DNA from: CAYLRU01 sp964386565
Lineage (GTDB): Bacteria > Desulfobacterota > Desulfobacteria > Desulfobacterales > UBA5616
Reading direction: 5' to 3'
Length of the DNA: 64,000 nt
NCBI GenBank assembly: GCA_964386565.1
Contig: CAYLRU010000008.1
Location: forward strand, 44,721 to 108,720
In this document: one piece after another, positions 18,839-27,928 of the stretch
Layout: every line of letters begins with the position of its first letter
Position numbering within the stretch: position 1 is the first letter of the stretch
Made by a program: the position numbers and the translations under genes
The notes under the pieces: generated by a model
Database searches by the model: none
Seen by the model: the letters and a program-made list of their open reading frames with translations, nothing else
Told to the model about the DNA's origin: nothing

Positions 18839-20158
18839 TTATATAACACCACGGTTCTTGAGGATGATCATCTCTTCCCGGCTAAGGTTCAACTCTTCTT
18901 CATAGATTTGGATGTTATGCTCTCCGATAAGTGGTGAGCGGCGTTGGGGATGATACGGGGGCAGCTCGGTCCAGCGGATAGGCCAGCCCGGATAGGTAAT
19001 TTTTTCCCCAAGCTCAGGATGATCCACTTCCACCCAGAACTCCCTGGCTTTCAGTTGGGGGCTGGCCACCAGGTCTTCAGCATTGGTTACCGGAACCAGC
19101 ATGATATCATTTTTAATGGCGTAGTCAAAAAGCTCTTCCTTGGTTTTGGTTAACAGGAATTCGGCAAACTGTTCTTCCATGGCGGTGATTTCTTCCTGGG
19201 TGACCGTGGCGGAATTGTCCTCAAGCCAGTCGTGGTCCTTGAGCAAAAGGCAATACCCTTCGCTGTTGGCCCATGCGGTAAGGCGTTCGGTGGAAATTCT
19301 GACACCGTGAGCCGCCCCTCCGCCCACCATTAAATAGACATAACCGTTCTTGCACGGCCATACCCATCGCATGATGATGGGGCCCGGCGGCGTGGGTCTC
19401 ACCGACATACCGTAAGGCCCGATACCCCGGTAGTTGACCTTCAGGATGTCCCAGATTTCGGCGGCCATCATCAGGGTCAGTACAACGGCCTGCTGGCACG
19501 AGACATCTACATGCTGTCCTTCCCCGGTCATTTCCCTGTGGTACAGGGCCACCATGGTTCCCAGAACGCCCTGCAGGCTTCCGTTGAAATAAAACTGCGG
19601 GACTGAAAACCGCATGGGGGGAGAATCCATATAACCGTAAAGGCGTGCCATTCCCCCCATTGAAACACCAACCAAGTCCGTTACATTGTAATGGGCATAA
19701 GGCCCGGTCTGACCAAAAGGCGTAATAGAGGTCAGAATCACGCCCGGATTTTGTTTTTCCAAAACCTCGTATCCCAGGTTCAAGAGGTTCAGATAACCGG
19801 GTTTGAAGGACTCAACAACAATATCGGCGGATGCAACGAGCTTTAAAAATAGTTCCCGGCCTGCCGCGGTTTCTAAATTCAGGGTTACCCCTCTCTTGTT
19901 TAAATTCGCATAAAACCAGTACAGGCTTTTTTCGGGATGGGGCATATCATGGTAAAAAGGGCCGTTGTTCCTTCCCGGGTCTCCGTCCGGGGGTTCGATT
20001 TTGATCACATCGGCCCCCAGATCTCCCAGAATTTTGCCGCAAAGGTGTCCGGTTTCATTGGTGAGATCAAGTACCCGATACCCCTCCAAAAACCTTTCTG
20101 CTTCGTTGTTCATGTGTTCCCCCTGATTGTCAAGTGTGTCGGTTTGTAAAACGGTCAA
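18839..20158 (-). CDS. family III CoA-transferase (CaiB/BaiF type), second subunit or paralogue
   Basis: A 439-residue family III CoA-transferase. The N-terminal YRVLDLTNETGHLCGKILGD region is the family start, and GEGQHVDVSCQQA near residue 217 holds the expected catalytic Asp. It is first in the minus-strand unit of two CoA-transferases plus an ADP-forming ligase-like gene, and a near-consensus promoter lies about 150 nt upstream. ATG codons at 20158 and 20113 (MNNEAERF) are both possible; the second lies after GGGGGAACAC and matches the family start better. Confidence 0.87.
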   Translation of the reverse strand: MTVLQTDTLDNQGEHMNNEAERFLEGYRVLDLTNETGHLCGKILGDLGADVIKIEPPDGDPGRNNGPFYHDMPHPEKSLYWFYANLNKRGVTLNLETAAGRELFLKLVASADIVVESFKPGYLNLLNLGYEVLEKQNPGVILTSITPFGQTGPYAHYNVTDLVGVSMGGMARLYGYMDSPPMRFSVPQFYFNGSLQGVLGTMVALYHREMTGEGQHVDVSCQQAVVLTLMMAAEIWDILKVNYRGIGPYGMSVRPTPPGPIIMRWVWPCKNGYVYLMVGGGAAHGVRISTERLTAWANSEGYCLLLKDHDWLEDNSATVTQEEITAMEEQFAEFLLTKTKEELFDYAIKNDIMLVPVTNAEDLVASPQLKAREFWVEVDHPELGEKITYPGWPIRWTELPPYHPQRRSPLIGEHNIQIYEEELNLSREEMIILKNRGVI

Positions 20159-20308
20159 ATTGTTTATTTTCAGCGTTGACTCCCCCGGTGTTTTTATGGG
20201 AGCCCTGGATTCGAAAAAAGCCCGGTTACAGGGCTGATCATGGATGATTTTGTATAAAAAGTATTTTATAGATGATGGAATTAAATATAATTGAAATATT
20301 AGCCGTGA

Positions 20309-20337
20309 TATATATCCAAGAATCAGGGACGAGTCAA
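20309..20337 (-). promoter_or_regulatory. sigma-70-type promoter of the CoA-transferase unit
   Basis: On the minus strand, TTGACT (20337-20332), a 17-nt spacer and TATATA (20314-20309) make a near-consensus promoter. It would start transcription near 20302 and leave a leader of about 145 nt. This suggests the CoA-transferases are not simply read through from the oxidoreductase gene. Confidence 0.55.
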
Positions 20338-20404
20338 GGAATTGATGGATGACGAAACACGGATTCTGTCCGTATCACATAATTAACCGGAAAAGGAAGA
20401 TTTT

Positions 20405-20490
20405 GGGTCCTGGGGAATCCTGGACATGCCGAGGCTGCAGCTCCTGTGAAACCGCCCCGCTAAAGTCACGGGACCCTTGGCAGACACAGC
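20405..20490 (+). ncRNA. cobalamin-riboswitch-like element, probably degenerate
   Basis: Read on the plus strand, GGGTCC at 20405-20410 pairs with GGACCC at 20471-20476 to close the element. Inside are GGGGAATCC (20412-20420) and GGCTGCAGCTCCTGTGA (20433-20449), which match the cobalamin riboswitch core GGGAA and GC..CTGTGA boxes. AAGTCACGGGACC (20463-20475) resembles the B12 box. The segment between core boxes is shorter than usual, which suggests decay or a compact class. Cobalamin riboswitches repress downstream genes, yet no plus-strand gene follows. The assignment is by eye only. Confidence 0.4.
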
Positions 20491-20567
20491 GGTACGACGT
20501 CAAGGATTTCAAATGAACGAAAATACGGGAATGGGTCGAAAGGTGCTACTTATGGGATGGATACCAA

Positions 20568-22832
20568 CTATTTTGAGATATATTTTTCAACCTCAACAAG
20601 GGCGCTGTTCATGGGAATGGACCCGCCCGGGGAATGGTCGTCGCCGGTCAGTACATTGGCGCATCCCCCCAAATCCACTCCGTCCTTATCCGGCTCATAC
20701 CAGGCCCCCTGACTCACGTTGACCACACCCGGCATAATGCGCTCGGTCACATATGCCGGTATGCGTATCCGGCCCCTGTCATTAAAAACATCAACAAGAT
20801 CGTTGTTCTCAATTCCCCTTTTCCTGGCATCAACAGGATTGATCCAGACTGAATGGGGTTCGATTTTGCGCATCCATGGGACATTGTACCAGGTGGAATG
20901 GGCCCTTGTTTTGTGGTGAGTCGTGAGAAGCTGGAGGGGATATCGGGCAGCCTTTGGCGAATCATAATTTTCACCATGGCTGATGTACTTGGGGATGGCG
21001 GGGACTAAGGGATCTTCCATTTCCGCCAGATGGTCGCATTTGATTTCAATTTTGCCCGACAGGGTGGGAAACGGGTTGTTTTCAGGATCCCGGACCTGCT
21101 CCTTGAAGGAAACAATGGGCTCTGACAGCTTGATTTTAAGGACACCGTCTCGCTTCATGGCATCATAGTCGGGGATATCATCCCGGGTGGAAGCGATCCC
21201 TCTTAAAAGTTCATCTTCCGTGGCATCAAAGATATGATGGGATATGCCCAGACGTTTTGAAAGCTCCCGGCAGATATCAAGGTCCGACTTTGTTTCATAA
21301 AGGGAGTCCACTGCTTTGTTCAGATAAATATAATAAGGAGATCCCATCCACGGCGGGGCGATATCGCATCTTTCCATAAACGTGTTCACCGGCAAAACAA
21401 TATCGGCAAACCTGGCCGTGGCCGTCATGAACTGTTCGTGGACCACCACATATTCCAGGGTTTTAAATGCCTTTACCCCGAGATTGGTATTGGGAAACTG
21501 GTTGATCTGGTTGCCGGCCACCACGTAGGCCATTTTAATATCTGCTGGATATCCCCCGGCCCGGCCCCTTAATATGGCATCATAGACCTTGCTGTAATGA
21601 ATTCGGGCACTGGAGGGATTGGTCCCGCCGTAAAGCTTATACAACGATTTCTTACGGGGCAGGGCCCCGTCTTCAACGGGATTCCCCGATCGAAGGGGGG
21701 TATCCAGAGTGATCCGGGAGGTCACCCCCTTGTTTTTGGCCTTGCCGAATTTTGTCTCCCGGCTTGAATAGGCCCGCATGAAGCCGCTGGCATAACCGCC
21801 GTTAATCCCGATGTTGCCGGTGATGGTGCAAAGCACATTGGCAGCCCTGGAATACTGCTCTCCCAGGGATGTCCGGGCCGGGCCCCAGCCGGCGATGAGT
21901 GCGGCCGGCCTGCTTTTCGCATATTCCCGGGCCAGGTTGATGATGGTCTGCGCCGGCACTTTGGTTATGGCCTCCGCCCATTTCGGGGTTTTCGGTTCCC
22001 TGTCCTCCAGCCCCAGAACATATTTCCGGTACGTTTCAAATCCGATGGTGTGGGTGTCTATAAAGGATTGATCGTGGAGGTTTTCCGTAATAATGACATG
22101 GGCCATGGCGATAAGCATGGCCGTATCCGTTCCCGGACGTATGGGAATATATTGGTCGGCAAAGGTCGCCGCCGTATCAGTGTAACGGGGATCCACGACC
22201 ACCATCTTAATGCCTTTTTCCTTTGCAAGGGCCAGATAGGGACTGGTTTCCGGGTCCTGAATGGTGTTGGCCGGGTTCCAGCCCCACATGATAATCAGGT
22301 TGGAATTGAGCAGGTCATCCCGGGAATTTCCCGTCCGGATGGTGCCGTATGTGGCCATGGACGCAAACAGGGCTCCTTCAAAGGAGGGAATACCCCAGAT
22401 CCGTGTAAATCCGCCGAATTTCTGGAGCATCAATCCCACGGGAAAAGGGCCGTGAAGCATACCCTGGTTTCCGGATCCGGCAGAAAGAAAAATGGCGCTG
22501 TTCCCATAAGCCTGCTTTATCTTTTTCAAATTTTCGGCAACGTTATCCAGGGCATCATCCCAGGATATGCGCTCAAATTTTCCTTCTCCCCGGGAACCAA
22601 CCCGTTTCAGGGGGTATTTCAGCCTGTCCGGATGATAAAGCCGCTGCCGGTATGACCGCCCCCGGAGACATGCCCGGATTTGCGGATCTTCGCCGTTGTC
22701 TGTCTCGTAACGAATGACTTTCCCGTTTACAACATGGGCTTTCAGGACGCATCGGCCGCCGCAGTCATGACAACATCCCGTGGGGATGATGGATACATTG
22801 TTATCAGATGAAACCTTCACATTTGGGTTCAA
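20568..22832 (-). CDS. molybdopterin oxidoreductase (DMSO reductase superfamily), catalytic subunit
   Basis: A 754-residue Mo/W-bisMGD enzyme. An N-terminal [4Fe-4S] motif is visible (Cys21, Cys24, Cys28 and Cys55 in CCHDCGGRC and RACLRG). It is followed by the molybdopterin domains (WDDALDNVAENLKKIK, IIMWGWNPANT, VVDPRYTDTAATFADQYIPIRPGTD) and a C-terminal dinucleotide-binding domain. No Tat or Sec signal peptide is seen, so it should be cytoplasmic, like acetylene hydratase or transhydroxylase relatives. No Fe-S beta or membrane subunit adjoins it. It follows an acyl-CoA ligase by 38 nt, so an acyl-CoA or aromatic substrate is possible. The reaction is unknown. Confidence 0.88.
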   Translation of the reverse strand: MNPNVKVSSDNNVSIIPTGCCHDCGGRCVLKAHVVNGKVIRYETDNGEDPQIRACLRGRSYRQRLYHPDRLKYPLKRVGSRGEGKFERISWDDALDNVAENLKKIKQAYGNSAIFLSAGSGNQGMLHGPFPVGLMLQKFGGFTRIWGIPSFEGALFASMATYGTIRTGNSRDDLLNSNLIIMWGWNPANTIQDPETSPYLALAKEKGIKMVVVDPRYTDTAATFADQYIPIRPGTDTAMLIAMAHVIITENLHDQSFIDTHTIGFETYRKYVLGLEDREPKTPKWAEAITKVPAQTIINLAREYAKSRPAALIAGWGPARTSLGEQYSRAANVLCTITGNIGINGGYASGFMRAYSSRETKFGKAKNKGVTSRITLDTPLRSGNPVEDGALPRKKSLYKLYGGTNPSSARIHYSKVYDAILRGRAGGYPADIKMAYVVAGNQINQFPNTNLGVKAFKTLEYVVVHEQFMTATARFADIVLPVNTFMERCDIAPPWMGSPYYIYLNKAVDSLYETKSDLDICRELSKRLGISHHIFDATEDELLRGIASTRDDIPDYDAMKRDGVLKIKLSEPIVSFKEQVRDPENNPFPTLSGKIEIKCDHLAEMEDPLVPAIPKYISHGENYDSPKAARYPLQLLTTHHKTRAHSTWYNVPWMRKIEPHSVWINPVDARKRGIENNDLVDVFNDRGRIRIPAYVTERIMPGVVNVSQGAWYEPDKDGVDLGGCANVLTGDDHSPGGSIPMNSALVEVEKYISK

Positions 22833-22870
22833 TTTCTTCCTCCATGGATAACTTTCTTCCGGCGGCTGTT

Positions 22871-24619
22871 TCAGGGGTTTCCATAGGCGTCTCTTACTTT
22901 TTGCCGCAACATTTTCCCCGCTGGCGAAAACGGAATGTCGTTTACAAAGACAATGGATTTGGGAATTTTATAGCCGGCCATTTTGTCCCGGCAAAATTCG
23001 ATTATCTCTTCGGGTTCTGCCGTCTCACCGGGCTTTAACCGGATCACTCCCCTCACCCGGCTGCCCCATTCTTCATCAGGTACACCGATAATGCATACCG
23101 TATCGACCTTGGGGTGGCTTGAAATGATCTCTTCCACTTCCAAGGGGAACACCTTTTCCCCTCCCGTATTAATGCATTCCTTTTTCCGGTCAATCACCCG
23201 GATTTCACCGGATTCATCAATATAGCCCAGGTCCCCGCTCCTGAACCACCCGTCTTCCATGGCCTCCCGGGTTTTTTCTTCGTCCTTGTAATACCCTTTC
23301 ATCACAGTGCTCGATCGGTAAAGAATCTCACCGGGTTCACCCCGGGGCACCTCATTATTATTCTCATCCACAATTTTTATGTCCACGATGGAACTGCCCA
23401 CGGACCGGTCCTTGATATTCTCCGGATCAACATCGAGTTTAAAGGATGTCACCGGCGTCATCTCCGTCTGGCCGAAGGCGTCCAGGATCATGGTTTCCGG
23501 GAATGCCCGCAATATCTTCCGTTTCAAGTCCTTGGGGCAGGCCCCACCGCCTGTTCCGGTTAACCGAATTGAACCGACATCGTATTTATCGAAATCCGGA
23601 TATGACAGCAGCTTTTTCCATCCCGTGGGAACATTGGACAGGTTATACACCTGCTCCTTCTCGACGAGTTCAAGAATAAGGGCAGGATCGAATTTGATGC
23701 TTTCGGGCAGAACATAACACACTGCCCCGGTAAGGGCGCCCATCATCAGGTTTGCATAGGATGCATCATGAAAAAACGGCATGGACGGGAACATGGCCTT
23801 TCGCATGTTCTTGTATCCCTTTCGCAGTTTTTTGGGGTCCATAATGCTTTTTCTGACTTTCTCCCGAAAAAATTCCAGAGTCTTTGGTTTTTTCATGATG
23901 TTTTTAAACAGGTCGGATCGATAAAACGGACCCAGAACGGATTTTAAAGGAAGCGTGGAATCCGCGATGATCTTCTTTTTTCGGTCCGGGGGCATATCCA
24001 TGGTAAACATCCGGACGGCAAGGTGTGCCGACAGCATGGAAAACATATCCAGATGGCCTTTATATGTCAGCATGACCCCTTTGGGAAAGCCGGTTGTGCC
24101 GCCGGTATAGATCATTACTGCCACGTCTTCCCATGCATTCGCCACACGGGGGTCCTTCCCTTCACCCGAATTCACGAAGCTTTCATAATCAATGATATTA
24201 TCGGCTTTTGTTTCCCCCATACAGATGAAATGATCAATCTTTGTCAGATTTTTCATGGCCGGAACCACTGTATCCGACCAGATCCCGTCAAAAATGAACA
24301 CATTAGCGTCCGAATGGTTTCCCTGGTATTCGATTTCACCGGGAACAAACCGGTAATTCATGGGGCAGGGAATCGCCCCGGCCACCTGAATCCCGAAGTT
24401 GATCTCCACAAATCCGGGTGTATTATGAAACATGAACACCACTTTATCATCTTTTTTCACGCCGAGTTTGATCAGGGCCTGGGCGATTTTAAACACCCGT
24501 GGAACCAAATCTTTCCACTTTATCCGCCGGTCTCCGTAGATGATGATCTCTCCTTCGGGATTGTATGTTGCACATGACAAGAAACTGTTGGCAATAATAT
24601 TCGGTGAAAAAGAACCCAT
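22871..24619 (-). CDS. AMP-forming acyl-CoA ligase
   Basis: A 582-residue ANL-family ligase. The adenylation motif MIYTGGTTGFPKGVMLT lies near residue 168, GWFRSGDLGYIDESGEIRV near 455, and VIDRKKECINTGGEKVFP just after. The catalytic Lys is in SPAGKMLRQKVRD at the C-terminus. An unusually long insert (about residues 200-280, lysine-rich) follows the first motif. It is first in the unit that continues with the molybdopterin oxidoreductase 38 nt later, so both may act in one pathway. The acid it activates is not known. Confidence 0.9.
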   Translation of the reverse strand: MGSFSPNIIANSFLSCATYNPEGEIIIYGDRRIKWKDLVPRVFKIAQALIKLGVKKDDKVVFMFHNTPGFVEINFGIQVAGAIPCPMNYRFVPGEIEYQGNHSDANVFIFDGIWSDTVVPAMKNLTKIDHFICMGETKADNIIDYESFVNSGEGKDPRVANAWEDVAVMIYTGGTTGFPKGVMLTYKGHLDMFSMLSAHLAVRMFTMDMPPDRKKKIIADSTLPLKSVLGPFYRSDLFKNIMKKPKTLEFFREKVRKSIMDPKKLRKGYKNMRKAMFPSMPFFHDASYANLMMGALTGAVCYVLPESIKFDPALILELVEKEQVYNLSNVPTGWKKLLSYPDFDKYDVGSIRLTGTGGGACPKDLKRKILRAFPETMILDAFGQTEMTPVTSFKLDVDPENIKDRSVGSSIVDIKIVDENNNEVPRGEPGEILYRSSTVMKGYYKDEEKTREAMEDGWFRSGDLGYIDESGEIRVIDRKKECINTGGEKVFPLEVEEIISSHPKVDTVCIIGVPDEEWGSRVRGVIRLKPGETAEPEEIIEFCRDKMAGYKIPKSIVFVNDIPFSPAGKMLRQKVRDAYGNP

Positions 24620-24944
24620 TCCCGCCTCCTGTTCCGGGTGTGATTTTCAATACGCTTTAAAAAATACCGGTCTCCCCTGAAAATCGATTGTTTGGTTCAT
24701 GATCAGGCTAAAAATGAAATACAGAAATGAAACTTACGGCAAATTGCGGTTGCCGGTTCATGGCAAACAGGGCACCTGCAAGGGATGACTTGCCAATAAT
24801 ACCAATAAAAAGATTATAGCCAAAAAAAATATTTAAAATCAACAAAATATGGCCCATCAACTTAAAATTCGTCAGATAAGCGACCGCCTTCTTTGATGCC
24901 GCGCCTTGGGATACGGTATATGGGACGGTCAAACAGCCCGGCCC
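24620..24944. other. gap without a supported gene
   Basis: Divergent gap between the acyl-CoA ligase (minus) and the alpha/beta hydrolase (plus). It is AT-rich. A minus-strand frame (GTG start near 24977, 89 codons) has one hydrophobic segment but no ribosome-binding site and no recognised family. Nothing else is seen before the plus-strand promoter at 24945. Confidence 0.5.
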
Positions 24945-24973
24945 TTGACAGGAACTGATATTTTTCCTATTCA
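24945..24973 (+). promoter_or_regulatory. sigma-70-type promoter of the alpha/beta hydrolase gene
   Basis: Consensus TTGACA at 24945-24950, a 17-nt spacer, and TATTCA at 24968-24973. Transcription would start near 24980, only about 6 nt before the first in-frame ATG at 24986. That argues for translation from the next ATG at 25061. The same -35/-10 pair with the same spacing occurs upstream of aprB. Confidence 0.5.
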
Positions 24974-25060
24974 CCACAGTCAGGGATGTTAAGTTTCGGT
25001 CCGGCGTCTAACGTACGGGTAAAAAGACAAGTATTTAATTTTCGATTACGGATAATCAAA

Positions 25061-26029
25061 ATGGAAAAATCTTTTCAGCCGGTACTTCCGTTGAAGAATC
25101 CTTTCTTGCAAACCGTTCTTGCCAGCAGCCGGCTGAGGACCCTTGGAAAGAATCCCATGCTGGATCATGCCCGGGAAATCATTTTGACAACCCGTGATCA
25201 TGTTCGTTTAGTGGCGCATTATTCACCACAGGTTCATGCACCGGAAAAGGGCGTCGTGATACTGTTGAACGGCTGGCAGGGAGATTCCAACTCCGCATAT
25301 ATCCTGCGTACGGGAAAATATCTTTACAATCATGGGTATGCCGTATTCAGGCTGAACTATCGGGACCATGGCAAGAGCCATCATCTCAACGAAGGGCTTT
25401 TTTACGCCACCCTTCTGGATGAATTATTCGAAGGTATTGAACAGGCTGCACAAATCGAAAACAGAATCCCGGTTTTTCTGGCCGGGTTTTCCCTTGGGGG
25501 AAATTTCGCCCTGCGGATCGCAAAAAAATGTTCGGTCTCTCCCATCAAAAACCTTCGTTATATCGTGAGTATCAGCCCGGTCCTGGACCCGAACAAAACA
25601 ACGGCTGCCATCGACAACATCAGGCTTATCCGGGACTACTTTCTGAAGAAATGGAAGCGCTCGCTGCGGGACAAACAACGCGCTTTCCCGCAATTGTATG
25701 ATTTTACAGATATATTGAAAGAAAACAACCTGCACACCATGACCGAAATGTTGATACGGCGCTACACCCGGTATGAAAATGCAAAACAGTATTTCCGGGA
25801 CTATACCGTCAAGCCGGATGATGTTACGGATATCCCCGTGCCCACAACCATTATCACGGCCGAAGATGATCCCATCATTCCGGTGGAAGATTTCCAGGCA
25901 TTACACGTGAACAACCCGACCCGTCTGGTCATTCATCCCAATGGCGGTCACAACGGTTTTTTGGAAAATTTCAGATTGGAAACCTGGTATGAAAGGGAAA
26001 TGATCCGGTTGTTCGACAGCATGGTTTAA
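25061..26029 (+). CDS. alpha/beta hydrolase
   Basis: A 322-residue alpha/beta hydrolase. The nucleophile elbow is GFSLGG (Ser144), the oxyanion region GWQGDSNS (residues 71-78), and a catalytic Asp and His are likely in ITAEDDPIIP and HPNGGHNGF near the C-terminus. YheT-like esterases share this layout. The substrate is unknown. I chose ATG 25061 over the in-frame ATG at 24986 because the probable transcription start is near 24980 and the extra 25 residues are not family-like. No strong ribosome-binding site precedes either. A DJ-1-family gene follows after 38 nt. Confidence 0.8.
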   Translation: MEKSFQPVLPLKNPFLQTVLASSRLRTLGKNPMLDHAREIILTTRDHVRLVAHYSPQVHAPEKGVVILLNGWQGDSNSAYILRTGKYLYNHGYAVFRLNYRDHGKSHHLNEGLFYATLLDELFEGIEQAAQIENRIPVFLAGFSLGGNFALRIAKKCSVSPIKNLRYIVSISPVLDPNKTTAAIDNIRLIRDYFLKKWKRSLRDKQRAFPQLYDFTDILKENNLHTMTEMLIRRYTRYENAKQYFRDYTVKPDDVTDIPVPTTIITAEDDPIIPVEDFQALHVNNPTRLVIHPNGGHNGFLENFRLETWYEREMIRLFDSMV

Positions 26030-26067
26030 TCTTTTTCTATCCCGGTATACCCGGGTCAGGAGGTCTT

Positions 26068-26631
26068 ATGCGGAAAAAAATCCTGGTTCCCATCGCCGAT
26101 GGGACGGAAGAATTGGAAGCCGTCAGCATCATTGATGTTTTGCGGCGGGCCGATGCAAAGGTTGATGTGGCATCCGTAGGAGAACTGCAAATTACCGCAT
26201 CCCGGGGAACTAAAATTATTGCAGACACCCACATTTCACGGTGCAAGGAAAATCAGTACGACCTGATCGCCCTGCCCGGCGGCCTGCCCGGTGCTCACCA
26301 CCTGAGGGATTGTGAAGATTTAATCGAAATGTTGAAAAAACAAAAAGCAGATGGCGGATGGATTGCAGCCATCTGTGCCTCGCCGGCAGTGGTTTTTGAA
26401 CATCATGGGCTTTTGGATGAACTGAAAGCCACCTGCCACCCGGCATTTGCCCATGAAATCAAGAATAAAACGTCCATTGAATCCCGGGTGGTCGTGGACG
26501 GCAGGTGCGTGACCAGCAGGGGGGCGGGCACGGCAGTGGAATTTGCATTGACGCTGGTTGCTCTTCTTTATGATAAAGAGAGGGCCATGTCCGTAGCCGA
26601 ACCCATGCTGGCCCGTTTTGATATGCCCTGA
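26068..26631 (+). CDS. DJ-1/PfpI family protein (YajL-like)
   Basis: A 187-residue DJ-1 superfamily member of the YajL/ThiJ type. The nucleophilic cysteine is Cys103 in AICASPAVV and the supporting acid is Glu15 in DGTEELEAV. Family members are redox-sensing chaperones or glyoxalase/deglycase-like enzymes; the activity here is not assigned. An AGGAGG site precedes the ATG. It lies between the alpha/beta hydrolase and cbiX on the same strand with short gaps (38 and 45 nt), so the three may share a transcript. Confidence 0.9.
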   Translation: MRKKILVPIADGTEELEAVSIIDVLRRADAKVDVASVGELQITASRGTKIIADTHISRCKENQYDLIALPGGLPGAHHLRDCEDLIEMLKKQKADGGWIAAICASPAVVFEHHGLLDELKATCHPAFAHEIKNKTSIESRVVVDGRCVTSRGAGTAVEFALTLVALLYDKERAMSVAEPMLARFDMP

Positions 26632-26676
26632 CGGTTGCGGTTGTGTCTGACAAAACAGGAACAGGAAAACTGAAAT

Positions 26677-27051
26677 ATGAAAGCCTTATTAATAACGGCA
26701 CACGGCAGCCGAAAGCGCACGTCCAATAACGAGGTCCTTGAACTGGCGAAAAGCCTGGAAAAAATGCCGGAAAGCCATTTTGACATGGTGATGTGTGCCT
26801 TTATCCAGTTTGCATCACCTCTGTTTCATGATCAGGTTGATGTCATGGCTGGAAAAGGCGCCTCGCAAATCATCGTCTTCCCCTATTTTATTGCAGCGGG
26901 CAGCCATGTTTTAACGGACATCCCCAACCTGATTCAGCAGGCCAAAGTGAAATACCCCCGTATCGACTTTGGATTGATCCCCCATATCGGGGGGCTAAAG
27001 GGCATAAAAGCATTTCTGATAAATGAAATTAACGCATACCTGTCAAATTAA
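26677..27051 (+). CDS. cbiX: sirohydrochlorin cobaltochelatase, short form
   Basis: A 124-residue CbiX-type chelatase of the single-domain length. The metal and catalytic histidines are His9 (ITAHGSRK) and His77 (AAGSHVLTDIP). It inserts Co2+ into sirohydrochlorin in anaerobic cobalamin synthesis; related SirB-like proteins insert Fe2+ for siroheme, which sulfate reducers need for sulfite reductase. Sequence alone does not decide between cobalt and iron. It converges with the MBL-fold gene, only 10 nt separating the stops. Confidence 0.85.
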   Translation: MKALLITAHGSRKRTSNNEVLELAKSLEKMPESHFDMVMCAFIQFASPLFHDQVDVMAGKGASQIIVFPYFIAAGSHVLTDIPNLIQQAKVKYPRIDFGLIPHIGGLKGIKAFLINEINAYLSN

Positions 27052-27061
27052 AGCCTTCATT

Positions 27062-27874
27062 TTATTCAGGGGACAAATAAATCAATTTGCCGCACGAATT
27101 CTGGATTGCCACGTCCAAACGGGTATCACAGCCGCTTAAAGCAGAACCGACATGGCTCAATGCTTTTTCCGGGGTATTGTTTATTTCACTCAAATGGCCC
27201 AACACAACATGCTTAAGCCTGTCGTGCTTCAATTCACTTAAAAGGTTTTTCGAATCTTCGTTGGACAGGTGACCGTCGCGGCTTTTAATCCGCTGTTTGA
27301 CAGGCCAGGGGTAGGGTCCTGTCTCCAGCATTTTTAAATCGTGGTTGGCTTCCAGGAATAATGCGTCGCATCCCTTCAAGTGCTGTTTCACCATTGCCGT
27401 TACGATTCCCAGGTCCGTTGCCAGGCCGATTTTGAGGCTGTTGTGAGAAATGGTAAAGCCCGCCGGATCCATGGCATCATGGCATACTGAAAAGGGGTGA
27501 ATCGTCAATTGGTTTATGGTGAATGCCCGTCCGCATGAAAAGGTTTTTTCATAATGAACGGTTTTAATGACCGGTGCTGCTGCTGCTTTGGTTTTGGCAT
27601 TCATATACACCGGAATGCTGTAGCGCCGGGAAAGAACACCCACCCCCCGGATATGATCGATGTGTTCATGGGAAACGATAATGGCGTCTATGGTTCCGGG
27701 AGAAAGCCCCCTGGAAATCAGCCGCCTTTCAATGTCGATGCCCGAAAGCCCCGCATCAAACAAAACAGCGGTCGTGCCGTCCGAAATATAAACGGCATTC
27801 CCTTTGCTGCCGCTTGCCACGGGACACAGACAAAAGTGAGATTTCTTTCCGGTGTTTTTTTTTGCTTCTTTCAA
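27062..27874 (-). CDS. MBL-fold metallo-hydrolase (YycJ/WalJ-like)
   Basis: A 270-residue metallo-beta-lactamase-fold protein. The metal motif HEHIDH gives His69, His71, Asp73 and His74 (VSHEHIDHIRG). It starts with CPVASGSKGNAVYISDG, typical of the YycJ group, which are predicted or shown 5'-exonuclease-like nucleases. NHDLKMLETGPYPWPVKQRI and VVLGHLSEINN are further family signatures. It is cytoplasmic and lies at the end of the minus-strand information-processing block, 54 nt after dut. Confidence 0.88.
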   Translation of the reverse strand: MKEAKKNTGKKSHFCLCPVASGSKGNAVYISDGTTAVLFDAGLSGIDIERRLISRGLSPGTIDAIIVSHEHIDHIRGVGVLSRRYSIPVYMNAKTKAAAAPVIKTVHYEKTFSCGRAFTINQLTIHPFSVCHDAMDPAGFTISHNSLKIGLATDLGIVTAMVKQHLKGCDALFLEANHDLKMLETGPYPWPVKQRIKSRDGHLSNEDSKNLLSELKHDRLKHVVLGHLSEINNTPEKALSHVGSALSGCDTRLDVAIQNSCGKLIYLSPE

Positions 27875-27928
27875 AATGTGTGTTTACAAGAAAATTTGCC
27901 CCTGGTTTTCGGGGATTGGGAGGTGTTA

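Larger units (their letters stand above)
20159..20567. other. 409-bp gap: minus-strand promoter plus plus-strand structured RNA-like element
   Basis: No gene is supported here. It contains the CoA-transferase promoter (20309-20337, minus) and a compact structured element resembling a cobalamin riboswitch on the plus strand (20405-20490). The latter is followed by AAGGA and an ATG at 20513 that opens a frame running antisense into the 3' end of the oxidoreductase gene. Confidence 0.6.

Noticed and set aside
20477..20722. Plus-strand frame after the riboswitch-like element
   Set aside because: Most of it is antisense to the oxidoreductase 3' end. Only the first 10-20 codons from ATG 20513 could be a relic of a lost gene, so it is not called as a gene.
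24708..24977. 89-codon minus-strand frame with one hydrophobic segment
   Set aside because: GTG start without a ribosome-binding site, no homologous family recognised, and it overlaps a good plus-strand promoter.
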